A DNA stretch of 64,000 bases from Micromonospora sp. MA102 (GCF_025460765.1 NZ_JAMWEG010000005.1:62001-126000), one strand, 5' to 3'; shown: positions 1 through 8,136, numbered from the stretch's first letter. Program-made: numbers and translations. The notes: a model not told the origin generated them from the sequence alone.

Positions 1-180
1 ATGTCCGCTTTCCGCCGCGCGGCGCCACCGCAACTGCTCGTCCCATTGAGTGAAGTGAGTGACGACTGTTCCGGTATCAGTAGTCGTGCACGAGGTTTAC
101 GCAGGTGGGAGTGCTTGGCAGGAGGGGTGCCCACCGGTAGTGTCGGCGCGTCCGGTGCGGTTTCCGATCGCAAGTGGCGA
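1..180. other. upstream leader with no supported gene
   Basis: This stretch lies before the riboswitch. Short open frames cross it but none has a ribosome binding site or a recognisable protein. It should hold the promoter of the riboswitch transcript, but I see no convincing -35/-10 pair. Confidence 0.4.
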
Positions 181-318
181 CGCCGTGCCGACCCGCCTAA
201 TCGTGCTCACACGAACCGGGGACCCACAGCAACACCGGGGTGAATCCGCAAGCCACGGCCTGCGGTAGGGCCTACTTCCCGCCCGAATCCGTCAGCTAAC
301 CCGGTCGGCGGCCACGGA
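181..318 (+). ncRNA. cyclic di-AMP riboswitch (ydaO/yuaA class)
   Basis: Several conserved blocks of the ydaO aptamer appear in the expected order: GAACCGGGGACCCA at 213-226, GGGGTGAATC at 237-246, GGTAGGG at 264-270, and CCGAATCCGTCAGCTAACC at 283-301. The outer helix P1 is visible: bases 183-193 (CCGTGCCGACC) pair with GGTCGGC at 303-309 and CACGG at 313-317, leaving a small bulge. In actinobacteria this class binds c-di-AMP and usually controls cell-wall hydrolase genes. Here it precedes a secreted C39-like peptidase by about 220 nt. I recognise the class from its conserved blocks; no covariance model was run. Confidence 0.93.
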
Positions 319-425
319 AGGAGTGCCATTCCTCGTGCTCACCACCCCCCGCTCGTCTCCCCACCTCCACGGCATCGTGGTGCCGGCGCTCGCCTGACGG
401 CGACCTGACCCGGCCACCCCCCGAC

Positions 426-442
426 CGCCCGGCCCCCGGGCG
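426..442 (+). terminator. candidate expression-platform hairpin after the riboswitch
   Basis: A perfect 7-bp stem (CGCCCGG at 426-432 with CCGGGCG at 436-442) with a CCC loop lies between the aptamer and the peptidase gene. It has no clear U tract. A second possible control point is CCTCC at 490-494, which is complementary to the GGAGG ribosome binding site at 530-534. Confidence 0.35.
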
Positions 443-539
443 CTCCCCTTCCGCGGCGACCCGCCGCCCCGCCAGCGCGCGTGAGAGCTCCTCCGTGCGT
501 GGGGCCGGTGTGTGCCGCGCACGCTCCGTGGAGGAACCC

Positions 540-1370
540 GTGAAGCATCACCTGAAGCGTCAGCTGCGGCGTCTCGTGACCGAGCGCCCGTACCAGATTC
601 TCGCCGGCTCGGCCGCCGCGCTCGTGCTGGCCGGCGGCGCCGGCGCCGCCCTCACCGCCACCGGCGAGGCCCCGGTCCACCGGGAGAACACCGCCGCGGT
701 CGCCGAGCTGGGCTCGCGGCTCGGTGAGGTCGCCAGCCGGGGCGAGGCCCGGGTCGCCGTCCCGTCGCCGTCCGCCTCGCCGAGCGCGTCGCCGTCGGTC
801 GCGAAGGCCGCGGCCAAGGCCACCACCGACCCGGACACCACCCCGAAGGCGAAGCCGAAGCCGCCGTCGACCAAGGTGCTCGACTACACCTACGAGGCGC
901 AGACCGCCTACTGGAACTGCGGCCCGGCCGCGGTGCGCAACGCGCTCAGCGCGAGCGGCGTCGAGACCACCCAGGACGCGATGATCGCCCCGCTGAACGC
1001 CGGCGAGAACGGCACCAACTCCGCCGAGGACACCACCCGGGGCCTGAACCAGATGGTCAAGGGCAACCCGTACCGGACCCACATGTTCGGCGGCTCGGCG
1101 AGCCCGGCGGAGATGGACCAGCTCCAGGCGGACGTGGTCAAGGCGATCACCGACGGCCGGGGTGTGGTGGTCAACATCGCCGGTGACGCCACCGACACCG
1201 ACGGCGGCTGGCATTCGTTCCCGGGCGGCCACTACATCGCCGTGGTCGGCTACAAGAACGACGGCCGCACGGTCCGGATCGCCGACTCGGCGAACGCGGC
1301 GCTGCCCGCGTACTGGATGAGCACCATCGATCTGGCGAACTGGGCGGCCACGCGGGGCTACTCCGCCTGA
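540..1370 (+). CDS. secreted C39-like (papain-fold) cysteine peptidase under c-di-AMP riboswitch control
   Basis: The product is 276 aa. The GTG at 540 was chosen because GGAGG at 530-534 stands 5 nt before it. A hydrophobic segment at residues 19-42 is a signal anchor or signal peptide. A Pro/Ser/Lys-rich linker follows (about 74-112), which probably spans or contacts the wall. The C-terminal domain (about 113-276) is a peptidase_C39_2-like fold with Cys127 in YWNCGPAAV, His231 in GGHYIAVVGY and Asp249 in RIADSAN as the likely triad. The GG-leader cleaving context (an ABC transporter) is absent, so a bacteriocin-processing role is unlikely. A 16-bp hairpin ends the transcript. The substrate is unknown; riboswitch control suggests a role in wall metabolism. 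Confidence 0.85.
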   Translation: MKHHLKRQLRRLVTERPYQILAGSAAALVLAGGAGAALTATGEAPVHRENTAAVAELGSRLGEVASRGEARVAVPSPSASPSASPSVAKAAAKATTDPDTTPKAKPKPPSTKVLDYTYEAQTAYWNCGPAAVRNALSASGVETTQDAMIAPLNAGENGTNSAEDTTRGLNQMVKGNPYRTHMFGGSASPAEMDQLQADVVKAITDGRGVVVNIAGDATDTDGGWHSFPGGHYIAVVGYKNDGRTVRIADSANAALPAYWMSTIDLANWAATRGYSA

Positions 1371-1382
1371 TCGCAGCTCTCC

Positions 1383-1418
1383 CGTCGGGCACCGGCTCCA
1401 CCGAGCCGGTGCCCGACG
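1383..1418 (+). terminator. strong intrinsic-type hairpin after the C39-like peptidase
   Basis: A perfect 16-bp stem (1383-1398 with 1403-1418) has a CACC loop and starts 12 nt after the stop codon. The following bases (TCGTCTTCC) are only weakly T-rich, as is common in GC-rich actinomycetes. Confidence 0.8.
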
Positions 1419-1472
1419 TCGTCTTCCTGCTGCTCTCGCGCGTCGTGTCCGTCCGGTGGCACACTGCGCCCT

Positions 1473-2225
1473 ATGGGCGACGAGACGGGTACCCGCCAGC
1501 TGCTGCTGCTGCACGGCATGGGCGCCACCGGTGAGGTGTGGCTGCCCTGGGCGCCGCTGCTGGAGCGCCACTGGGCGGGGCGCTGGCTCGCCCCCGACCT
1601 GGCCGGGCACGGCTGGTCGCCCCCGCTACCGGAATACTCCTTCGAGGCCCTGGCCCGGCGGGTGGTCGAGGGGTTCGGCCCGGTGGCCGAACGGCTCGGT
1701 CCCCGGGACCGGCTCGTGCTGCTCGGCCACTCGCTCGGCGGGGTGGTGGCCCTGGCGCTGGCCGCGCGGTCGCGGCGCCTGCCGGTCGACGCGGTGGTCG
1801 GGCTCGGCATCAAGGCCGTCTGGTCCCCGGCCGACCTGGAGAAGACCCGCGAGCTGGCCGCCCGGCCAGTGACCTGGTTCGCCACCCGGGACGAGGCGGC
1901 CCGCCGCTACCTGCGGGTCTCCGGGCTGGCCGGGCTGTTCGCCCCCGACCACCCCGTGGTGGAGGCGGGGCTGCGCCGCGAGGACGGCCGTTGGCGGCTG
2001 GCCATGGACCCGGCCGCCTTCGCGGTGGGGGAGCCCCGGCTGCCGGCGCTGCTCGCCGCCGTCGACGTCCCCGTGCTGCTGGCCCGTGGGGAGCAGGACC
2101 CGATGGTGACCGACGCCCAGCTCAAGGAACTGGGCGTCCCGGTCGCCACCCTGCCCGGCCTGGGCCACAACGCGCACGTCGAGGATCCGGCGGCGGTGCT
2201 CGCCCTGCTCGACGCGTACCTCTGA
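1473..2225 (+). CDS. alpha/beta-fold hydrolase
   Basis: The product is 250 aa, normal for this family. The nucleophile elbow is GHSLGG with Ser87. The acid is probably Asp209 (GEQDP), and the base His232 in the C-terminal GLGHNAHVEDP. The oxyanion-hole motif is HGMGATG near residue 14. There is no signal peptide, so it is cytosolic. The start has no Shine-Dalgarno sequence but CACACT at 1460-1465 lies 7 nt upstream, which suggests a leaderless mRNA. It is convergent with the polyol-phosphotransferase gene, 8 nt from its stop. The substrate (ester, lactone or other) cannot be told from sequence. Confidence 0.85.
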   Translation: MGDETGTRQLLLLHGMGATGEVWLPWAPLLERHWAGRWLAPDLAGHGWSPPLPEYSFEALARRVVEGFGPVAERLGPRDRLVLLGHSLGGVVALALAARSRRLPVDAVVGLGIKAVWSPADLEKTRELAARPVTWFATRDEAARRYLRVSGLAGLFAPDHPVVEAGLRREDGRWRLAMDPAAFAVGEPRLPALLAAVDVPVLLARGEQDPMVTDAQLKELGVPVATLPGLGHNAHVEDPAAVLALLDAYL

Positions 2226-2233
2226 CCGCCGGG

Positions 2234-3931
2234 TCAGGCGGCGGGGGAGGGGACCGGCGAGCCGTCGCGCGGGGCGGGCGCGGTCGGGGCCGGCGCGAGC
2301 TGCCGGCGGGCGGCGTCGAGGAAGACCTCGGCGTACGACTCGGCCGGGAAGTCGCCCAGGTAGCGGGCCCGGGTGGCCCAGCGCGCCGCCGCCTTCGGGT
2401 CGGTGTCCAGCAGCCCGGTCAGCACCTCGTCCACGTTGGACATGTCCCGGCGCAGCACGTAGCCGGAGCCGGCCAGCGGGAACCGCGCGACGAAGTCCTC
2501 CCCGTCGACGCCCATGTCGGTGACCGCGTACGGCTTGCCCGAGTAGAGCCAGTCGGAGATCACCCCGGAGACGTCCGAGACCAGGGCGTCGGCCCGGTTG
2601 ACGCACTCGGTCAGGGTCAGCTCGCGGCTGGCCGCCGCCCCCCACAGGTGCGCCCGACCGGTCCGGGACCGGTCGGCGGCGAGCAGCTCGGTGAGGCGGG
2701 CCAGCTGGCGCGCCGAGGCCGGGTTCTGGGTGGTGTACGGGTGCGCCCGCAGGATCACCGTGGCCCCCCGGTCGAGCAGCCGGCGGATCAGCGTCTCGGC
2801 CACCGGCAGCGAGCAGTAGTCGGCGTCGGCGTGGTGCCCGGTCCAGGTGGGGGTGTAGAGCACGGTCGGGTGGGGGAGCCCGGTGACCGGCTCCCGGCGT
2901 ACCTCGATCGCCTCCACCTGGGGCCGGCCGACCACGACGAACTTCTCGGCGGGGATGTCCACGCCGGCCCGGGCGTACCGCTCGATGGCCGCCGGCCCGG
3001 CCACGAAGATCTTGTCGAAGATCGCCGAGACCGGGTTGGCGCTGGGCGCCTTGTCGCTGTCGCCGTGGTGCAGCTGCACGTGGGTGAGCTGGGAGAAGCG
3101 GATGCAGTGGCTGTTCTTCGCGCCGTGGTTGACGTAGAAGGCCGCGCGCAGGCTCGGCACCAGCGCCTCGTCCATGGTCTTCAGCGTGGGGCAGAAGACC
3201 ACGGGCGCGCTGGTGGCCGCGGCCACGGTCGGGAGGAACTCGGGCTCGCGCAGCAGCACCAGGAACGGCCGGCCGATCCGCTCCAGGTAGGGCAGCCACA
3301 TGGTGACCTGGTACTCGGAGCCGGGCGGGGCGGAGAAGTAGAGCAGGAACTCGGGCTGGTGCCGGCGCAGCGCCCGGCCCACCGGGCCGCCGCCGGCCGG
3401 CGGCCGGAACCGGCGCCGGGCCAGGTCGAGGCCGACCGCACCGCTGCCCGCCCCCACCAGCAGAGCGGCCACCAGGGCCACCCAGGCGGGCAGTGCCAGG
3501 CCGGCGGCGAGTGCCACCAGGGCGAGCAGCACCAGCAACGCGTCGCCGAGCCGGGCGGCGACCAGCGGCGTCCAGGACCGGACCGGCAGGTTGGCCGCCC
3601 GGATCTCCAGCGCGCCGGCGTCGCGCAGCGGCCCGACCAGCAGCACCAGGCCGAGCAGGACCAGCGCGGTGGCCGCCAGCGCCGGGTCGAAGCCGGCGTC
3701 CAGCCGGCGGGCATAGCCGACCAGGATGCCGGCGGCGACCAGCACCGACTCGGCGAGGCCGTCGGCGGTCGGCCGGACCCGGCGCTCCCAGGCGGCGGCG
3801 GCGAGCGCGGCGACCGCGACCGTCAGGCCCCAGCCGGTGGCCCCGGTGAGCGCCACGACGAGGAAGGCCAGCACCGCCAGCCCGGTGGTGAGCACCCGGG
3901 CGAGCAGCTTCCGGACCAGGTCACCGCGCAT
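2234..3931 (-). CDS. CDP-polyol phosphotransferase (TagF/TarL-like teichoic acid polymerase)
   Basis: The product is 565 aa. The first ~170 residues contain several hydrophobic segments, which is unusual because classical TagF/TarL are peripheral membrane proteins. The rest is a CDP-glycerol glycerophosphotransferase domain (about 190-545), with the conserved HGDSDK-like histidine motif, TPTWTG, RAHP and VSDVSGVISDWLYSGKP. This family moves polyol phosphate from CDP-glycerol or CDP-ribitol to a growing chain on the inner face of the membrane. It lies 22 nt after the CDP-polyol synthesis gene and is probably co-transcribed with it. From that neighbour I infer ribitol phosphate as the substrate; glycerol phosphate is the alternative. 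Confidence 0.85.
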   Translation of the reverse strand: MRGDLVRKLLARVLTTGLAVLAFLVVALTGATGWGLTVAVAALAAAAWERRVRPTADGLAESVLVAAGILVGYARRLDAGFDPALAATALVLLGLVLLVGPLRDAGALEIRAANLPVRSWTPLVAARLGDALLVLLALVALAAGLALPAWVALVAALLVGAGSGAVGLDLARRRFRPPAGGGPVGRALRRHQPEFLLYFSAPPGSEYQVTMWLPYLERIGRPFLVLLREPEFLPTVAAATSAPVVFCPTLKTMDEALVPSLRAAFYVNHGAKNSHCIRFSQLTHVQLHHGDSDKAPSANPVSAIFDKIFVAGPAAIERYARAGVDIPAEKFVVVGRPQVEAIEVRREPVTGLPHPTVLYTPTWTGHHADADYCSLPVAETLIRRLLDRGATVILRAHPYTTQNPASARQLARLTELLAADRSRTGRAHLWGAAASRELTLTECVNRADALVSDVSGVISDWLYSGKPYAVTDMGVDGEDFVARFPLAGSGYVLRRDMSNVDEVLTGLLDTDPKAAARWATRARYLGDFPAESYAEVFLDAARRQLAPAPTAPAPRDGSPVPSPAA

Positions 3932-3953
3932 CTGGTTCGTCCCGTCCCGCGGC

Positions 3954-5507
3954 TCAGGCGTCGATGCCGGTGGGCAGCGCCGACAGGTCCAGCTCGGCGT
4001 CGCGCGCCGCCGGGGAGTCGTCGTCCGAGGAACGCGGCGCCGGCTGGGTGGGCACCGCGGCCACCGGCTCGCCGGGCGCCCGGCGGACGTCGATCACCTG
4101 GCCGGTCAGCTCGGAGATCAGCACGTCCAGGGAGGCCTGGGCGACAGCCTCGGCGGAGAGCAGCGTGTGCTCCGGCTCCTCGCCGAACGCCTTCGTGCGC
4201 ATCGGGGTGGCGGTGCGCTCCGGGTTGACGCAGTTGACCCGTACGCCGAACTCGGCCCACTCGTCGGCGAGCGCCTGGGTCAGGTTGACCAGCGCGGCCT
4301 TGGTGGCCGAGTAGAGCGCGTAGCGCGCCCGGCCCCGGGTGTAGGAGCTGGAGGTGTAGAGGAGCAGCTGGCCCTTGGTCTGCTGCAGGTAGGGCAGCGA
4401 CTGCCGGGCGATGGTGACCGGGCCGACGAAGTTGACGTGCAGGAGACGGTCCATCGTCTCCTCGTCCATCTCCGCCAGGGCGCCCTTCTCCAGGATCCCG
4501 GCGGTGACCACCACGTGGTCGATCCGGCCGGTCGCCTCGAAGGCGGTCTTCAGCGCGGCCGAGACGTCCTCGGCCCGCTCGACGTGGGTGCCGGTGGTGG
4601 AGCGGCTGAACGGGAAGACCTGGGCACCGTAGCGGCGGGCCAGCTCGGTGAGGTCGTGGCCGATGCCGTAGCTGCCGCCGAAGACCACGATGGTCCGGCC
4701 GGTCAGCTCCTCGGTGTAGCCGCGGTGGTCGCTGACCTTGGGCACCTGGGCGGCGGCGAGCTGGAAGAGCTTGTCCGCCAGGTGCACGTCGACCGGGTGG
4801 GTGACCTTGATGTTCTCGTCCGAGCCGTCGATCACCTTGATCGGCGTGCCGGGCAGGTAGCGCAGGACCACGCCGCAGTCGTCGGTGGCGGCGAAGTCCG
4901 GGTCGCCCTCGGCCCGCCGGTACGCCTCACGGATGGTGCCGGAGCGGAACGCCTGCGGGGTCTGGCCGCGCCGCAGGGTGGCGCGGACCGGGATGTCGGT
5001 GATGCACTCGTCCTGGTCGACCTGGATGATCGTGTCGGCGGACGGGATGGCCACGTCCACGGCCGAGTAGCTCCAGAGCGCGTTCGCGCACTCGCGCACG
5101 ATCCGGGCGCTGACCAGCGGGCGCACCGCGTCGTGGAAGAGGATGTTGACGTCGCCCTCGCCGACGGCGTCCAGCGCGATCCGGGTGGTGTCGTTGCGGG
5201 TGTCACCGCCCTCGATCACCTTGCTGACCTTGCGGAAGCCCGCGTTGGCGACGATCCGCTCCGCGTCGGGCACGTGGCCGGCCGCCATCAGCACGATGAT
5301 CTCGTCGATCTCCGGCGCCGACTCGAACACGGCCAGGGTGTGCTCGATGATCGGCTTGCCGGCGATCTTCAGCAGCTGCTTCGGGATGCCCAGCCCCAGA
5401 CGCGTCCCGGTTCCCCCGGCGAGGATCACGGCCACCGTCCGCGAGGGGCGCCAGGGAGCCGGGCTCGCCGGCGCGGCGTCCGGTGCGGGGGTGCGGTCCT
5501 GCGTCAT
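3954..5507 (-). CDS. bifunctional polyol-phosphate cytidylyltransferase / SDR reductase (TarI-TarJ-like fusion)
   Basis: The product is 517 aa with two domains. Residues ~22-250 are an IspD/TarI-type cytidylyltransferase (LAGGTGTRLGLGIPKQ signature; later DDCGVVLRY). Residues ~262-490 are a short-chain dehydrogenase with GGSYGIG nucleotide binding, a TSSSY serine motif and a YSATK catalytic Tyr/Lys. The same fusion is known in Haemophilus Acs1/Bcs1, which reduces ribulose-5-phosphate and activates the ribitol-5-phosphate as CDP-ribitol. I infer the same reaction here. GAGGA lies about 8 nt before the ATG. A hairpin separates it from the exporter genes, so it probably has its own promoter in 5508-5596. 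Confidence 0.85.
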   Translation of the reverse strand: MTQDRTPAPDAAPASPAPWRPSRTVAVILAGGTGTRLGLGIPKQLLKIAGKPIIEHTLAVFESAPEIDEIIVLMAAGHVPDAERIVANAGFRKVSKVIEGGDTRNDTTRIALDAVGEGDVNILFHDAVRPLVSARIVRECANALWSYSAVDVAIPSADTIIQVDQDECITDIPVRATLRRGQTPQAFRSGTIREAYRRAEGDPDFAATDDCGVVLRYLPGTPIKVIDGSDENIKVTHPVDVHLADKLFQLAAAQVPKVSDHRGYTEELTGRTIVVFGGSYGIGHDLTELARRYGAQVFPFSRSTTGTHVERAEDVSAALKTAFEATGRIDHVVVTAGILEKGALAEMDEETMDRLLHVNFVGPVTIARQSLPYLQQTKGQLLLYTSSSYTRGRARYALYSATKAALVNLTQALADEWAEFGVRVNCVNPERTATPMRTKAFGEEPEHTLLSAEAVAQASLDVLISELTGQVIDVRRAPGEPVAAVPTQPAPRSSDDDSPAARDAELDLSALPTGIDA

Positions 5508-5596
5508 TGCCGTTCCTCACTTCTGCGGGGGGTTTGGGGTTCGGTGACCGGGTGGTGAATTTTGGCCGTCGCCGAGGGAAACCTTAACGCGTACGA

Positions 5597-5639
5597 CGGA
5601 GCGCACCGACCCGGGCGACCCCGGGACCGGTGCGCTCCG
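5597..5639 (-). terminator. hairpin terminator after the ABC exporter operon
   Basis: CGGAGCGCACCG (5597-5608) pairs perfectly with CGGTGCGCTCCG (5628-5639). The interior holds further CCCGGG pairing. It lies directly after the stop of the ATP-binding protein on the minus strand. Confidence 0.7.
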
Positions 5640-5644
5640 GACGG

Positions 5645-6445
5645 CTACTTCTGGTTCTCGTAGGCGTCGCAGACCTCCTGGGTGGGGCCGTCCATCTTCA
5701 GGACGCCGCTCTCCAGCCAGATGGTGCGCTCGCAGGTGTCCCGGATCGAGCCGATGGAGTGGCTGACCAGGAAGACGGTGCCGGCGCTGTCGCGCAGCTC
5801 CCGTACCCGCTGCTCGCTGCGGGCCCGGAACTTGCGGTCACCGGTGGCCAGCGCCTCGTCGATGAGCAGCACGTCGTGCTTCTTCGCCGAGGAGATGGCG
5901 AAGCGCAGCCGGGCGCCCATGCCGGAGGAGTAGGTGCGCATCGGCAGCGAGGCGAAGTCGCCGCGCTCGTTGATCCCGGAGAACTCGATGATCTCCGGCG
6001 CCAGCCGCTTGACCTCTTCGGGCGACATGCCCATGGCCAGGCACCCGAGCACCACGTTGCGCTCGCCGGAGAGGTCGTTGAGCAGGGCCGCGTTCACGCC
6101 GAGCAGGGACGGCTGGCCCTGGGTGTAGACCGCGCCCCGGGCCGGCGGGAGCAGGCCGGCGATGGCCCGCAGCAGGGTGGACTTGCCGGAGCCGTTGCTG
6201 CCGATCAGGCCGATGGCCTCACCCTCGTACGCGGTGAAGCTCACCCCCTTGACCGCGTGCACCTCACGGATGTTCGGCGCGTTGGTCCGGGACACGATGC
6301 GCTTGAGGGCGGAGACCGGGCTGGTGCCGCCGGTGGCGCCCTTGTGGATCCGGTAGATCACGTGCACGTCGTCCACCACGACGGTGGGAATGCGTCCCGA
6401 GTCCACCACGGCGGCGTTGCCCGCCGGAGACGTGAGGTCAGCCAC
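5645..6445 (-). CDS. polysaccharide/teichoic acid ABC exporter, ATP-binding protein (TagH-like)
   Basis: The product is 266 aa. The Walker A motif is GSNGSGKST (residues 82-90), the ABC signature is the SSGMGAR form near 173-179, and Walker B is DVLLIDEALATGD near 191-203. The degenerate signature and the long spacing are typical of the TagH/RfbE polysaccharide and polyol-phosphate exporter branch. It lacks the C-terminal carbohydrate-binding extension of some O-antigen exporters. The GTG start overlaps the last 8 bases of the permease gene, so the two are translationally coupled. It should drive transport of the finished lipid-linked polymer across the membrane. Confidence 0.92.
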   Translation of the reverse strand: MADLTSPAGNAAVVDSGRIPTVVVDDVHVIYRIHKGATGGTSPVSALKRIVSRTNAPNIREVHAVKGVSFTAYEGEAIGLIGSNGSGKSTLLRAIAGLLPPARGAVYTQGQPSLLGVNAALLNDLSGERNVVLGCLAMGMSPEEVKRLAPEIIEFSGINERGDFASLPMRTYSSGMGARLRFAISSAKKHDVLLIDEALATGDRKFRARSEQRVRELRDSAGTVFLVSHSIGSIRDTCERTIWLESGVLKMDGPTQEVCDAYENQK

Positions 6446-7340
6446 GGCCGTACTCCTCTTCTCCGCGCCAGAAGTAGACGAACCCGCCGATGCCCATGAC
6501 GACCGCCCAGGCCACGGCGAGCAGCCAGAGGCGGGCGGGCGAGCTGACCAGGTTCTGCTGGTTGGACTCCAGCAGCGCGTGCCGGGCCAGCTCGATGAAG
6601 ATCAGCGGGGGGTTGCACTCCAGCAGGCTGGCCGCCCAGGAGGGCAGGTGCTGCCGGAACAGCGTGACCGGGTAGAGCACGCCCGAGGCGTAGAGCCAGG
6701 TCCGCATCACGAACGGCATGACCTGCTTGAGGTCGGTGACCTTCGAGCCGAGCCGGGCCATCACCATGGTCAGACCCACGTTGAAGATCGACTGGAGCAG
6801 CAGCGTGGGCACGATCAGGAACCAGCGGAAGGTCAGCGGCTCACCGGTCAGCAGCACGATGCCCGCCAGCACCACCATCGACATGAGCAGCTGCTGGAAC
6901 TGCACCAGGGTGACCGTGACCGGCAGCGCGGCGCGGGGGAACTGGAGGGCCCGGATGAGGCCCAGGTTGCCGGTGATCGCGCTGGTGCCGTTCTGCACCG
7001 CGGTCTGGGTGAACATGAAGATGAACACGCCGGTGCAGAGGTACGCGATGAAGTTCGACATGTTCCGGTGCTGCGAGAGGATCACGCCGAAGATCAGGTA
7101 GTAGACCGCCGCGTTGGTGAGCGGGGTGAGCACCTGCCAGAGCTGGCCGAGCTGGGTGTTGCTGAACGAGGAGGCGACCTTCGCCCGCGAGTACGCGGTC
7201 ATGAAGTGTCGGTACGCCCACAGCCGGCGGGCGTACTCGGCCAGTGGCGGGCGTTCCCCGGCGACCCGGAGCCCGTACCGCTGGGCGAGCTGGGCCCGGG
7301 TCAGCCCGGATTCGGGGTCGGCCACCGCGGTGTTGGCCAT
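6438..7340 (-). CDS. polysaccharide/teichoic acid ABC exporter, permease (TagG-like)
   Basis: The product is 300 aa from the ATG at 7340, chosen because GGAG stands about 10 nt before it and the family fold starts there; an in-frame extension to 7571 overlaps the divergent regulator and has no domain. It has six membrane segments of the ABC2 type and the family phrase NTQLGQLWQVLTPL near the first loop. TAGATT on the minus strand at 7407-7402 is a candidate -10. It forms the membrane channel with the downstream ATP-binding protein. The divergent TetR gene probably controls it. Confidence 0.92.
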   Translation of the reverse strand: MANTAVADPESGLTRAQLAQRYGLRVAGERPPLAEYARRLWAYRHFMTAYSRAKVASSFSNTQLGQLWQVLTPLTNAAVYYLIFGVILSQHRNMSNFIAYLCTGVFIFMFTQTAVQNGTSAITGNLGLIRALQFPRAALPVTVTLVQFQQLLMSMVVLAGIVLLTGEPLTFRWFLIVPTLLLQSIFNVGLTMVMARLGSKVTDLKQVMPFVMRTWLYASGVLYPVTLFRQHLPSWAASLLECNPPLIFIELARHALLESNQQNLVSSPARLWLLAVAWAVVMGIGGFVYFWRGEEEYGRG

Positions 7341-7468
7341 GGTGAGGCGCTCCGATCTTTCGTGCCGATGGGGAGCAGGGAAGTGTGTGTCGCGGCGTGA
7401 AAATCTAGCGTGGCCGGGCGGGAAGGTGCCTCGCTGATGCGTGGAAGGTAGTCGAAAACACGTCGGGA

Positions 7469-7489
7469 CGCAACCGTACCGTCGTTGCG
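7469..7489. promoter_or_regulatory. candidate TetR operator in the divergent promoter region
   Basis: CGCAAC (7469-7474) and GTTGCG (7484-7489) form a perfect inverted repeat with a 9-nt spacer. It sits over the expected -35 region of the tetR-like gene, whose -10-like TACATT is at 7491-7496. Autoregulation and control of the exporter genes is an inference. Confidence 0.45.
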
Positions 7490-7503
7490 CTACATTGTCC
7501 CAC

Positions 7504-8136
7504 GTGACGACCGAGAAGAGGCGTGCCCCGGCCGGCGCGGCGGTGCTGCGCGGGGAGATCACCAGTGCCATCCGCGCCGCCGTGATGCAGGAGTTGGCCG
7601 AGGTCGGCTACGGCCGCCTCTCCATCGAGGCGGTGGCCCGCCGGGCCGGGGTCAGCAAGACCGCGATCTACCGCCGCTGGCGCTCGAAACTCGACCTCGT
7701 GCTGGACATGGTCTCCGCGGCGGCGGGCCGTAACCTGCCGCTGCTGGACACCGGGAGCCTGCTGGGCGACCTGGAGATCCTGCTCCACGTGATGGCCCGG
7801 GCGCTCCGTCACCGCCTGGCCTCGCAGATCATCCCGGACCTGCTGGCCGAGGCGGCCCGCAACCCGCAGATCGCGGAGAAGCTCCAGGCGGCGCTGGACG
7901 ACTACCAGCAGGCCGTCGGCCGGATCCTCATCGGCCGGGCGGTCGAGCGGGGTGAGCTGTCCCCGGACACCGACCGGCGCGCGGCGGTGGACCTGATCGT
8001 CGGTCCGGTCTACTGGCGGCTGGCCATCTCCCGGGCGCCGTTGGATCTCGACGAGGTGCCCCGCCTGGCCTCCGCGATCGTCGCGGCCCTCCGGGTAGCA
8101 TGCTTGGGGCCTGTCCGCGGCGAGGTGGAAGTGTGA
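7504..8136 (+). CDS. TetR/AcrR family transcriptional regulator
   Basis: The product is 210 aa from GTG 7504. The N-terminal helix-turn-helix is clear (LSIEAVARRAGVSKTAIYRRWRSK, residues ~36-59), followed by a ligand-binding domain similar to the TetR_C_33 group (SQIIPDLLAEAARNP). I prefer this start because TACATT at 7491-7496 stands 7 nt upstream with no Shine-Dalgarno sequence, a leaderless arrangement; the longer frame from 7441 adds no conserved residues. It is divergent from the exporter permease, 163 bp away, and a perfect inverted repeat lies in between. The ligand is unknown. Confidence 0.88.
   Translation: MTTEKRRAPAGAAVLRGEITSAIRAAVMQELAEVGYGRLSIEAVARRAGVSKTAIYRRWRSKLDLVLDMVSAAAGRNLPLLDTGSLLGDLEILLHVMARALRHRLASQIIPDLLAEAARNPQIAEKLQAALDDYQQAVGRILIGRAVERGELSPDTDRRAAVDLIVGPVYWRLAISRAPLDLDEVPRLASAIVAALRVACLGPVRGEVEV

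Noticed and set aside
1..243. Short protein gene upstream of the riboswitch
   Set aside because: The frame runs into the aptamer, has no ribosome site in view and no similarity that I recognise.
540..1370. Bacteriocin leader peptidase role for the C39-like protein
   Set aside because: There is no ABC transporter domain, no GG-leader peptide gene nearby and the protein is exported, so a wall or extracellular role fits better.
1538..4228. Plus-strand open frame of 896 codons opposite the hydrolase, polymerase and reductase genes
   Set aside because: It is an antisense shadow caused by high GC content: very rich in Arg/Gly/Pro, no domain, no ribosome site, and it crosses three well-supported genes on both strands.
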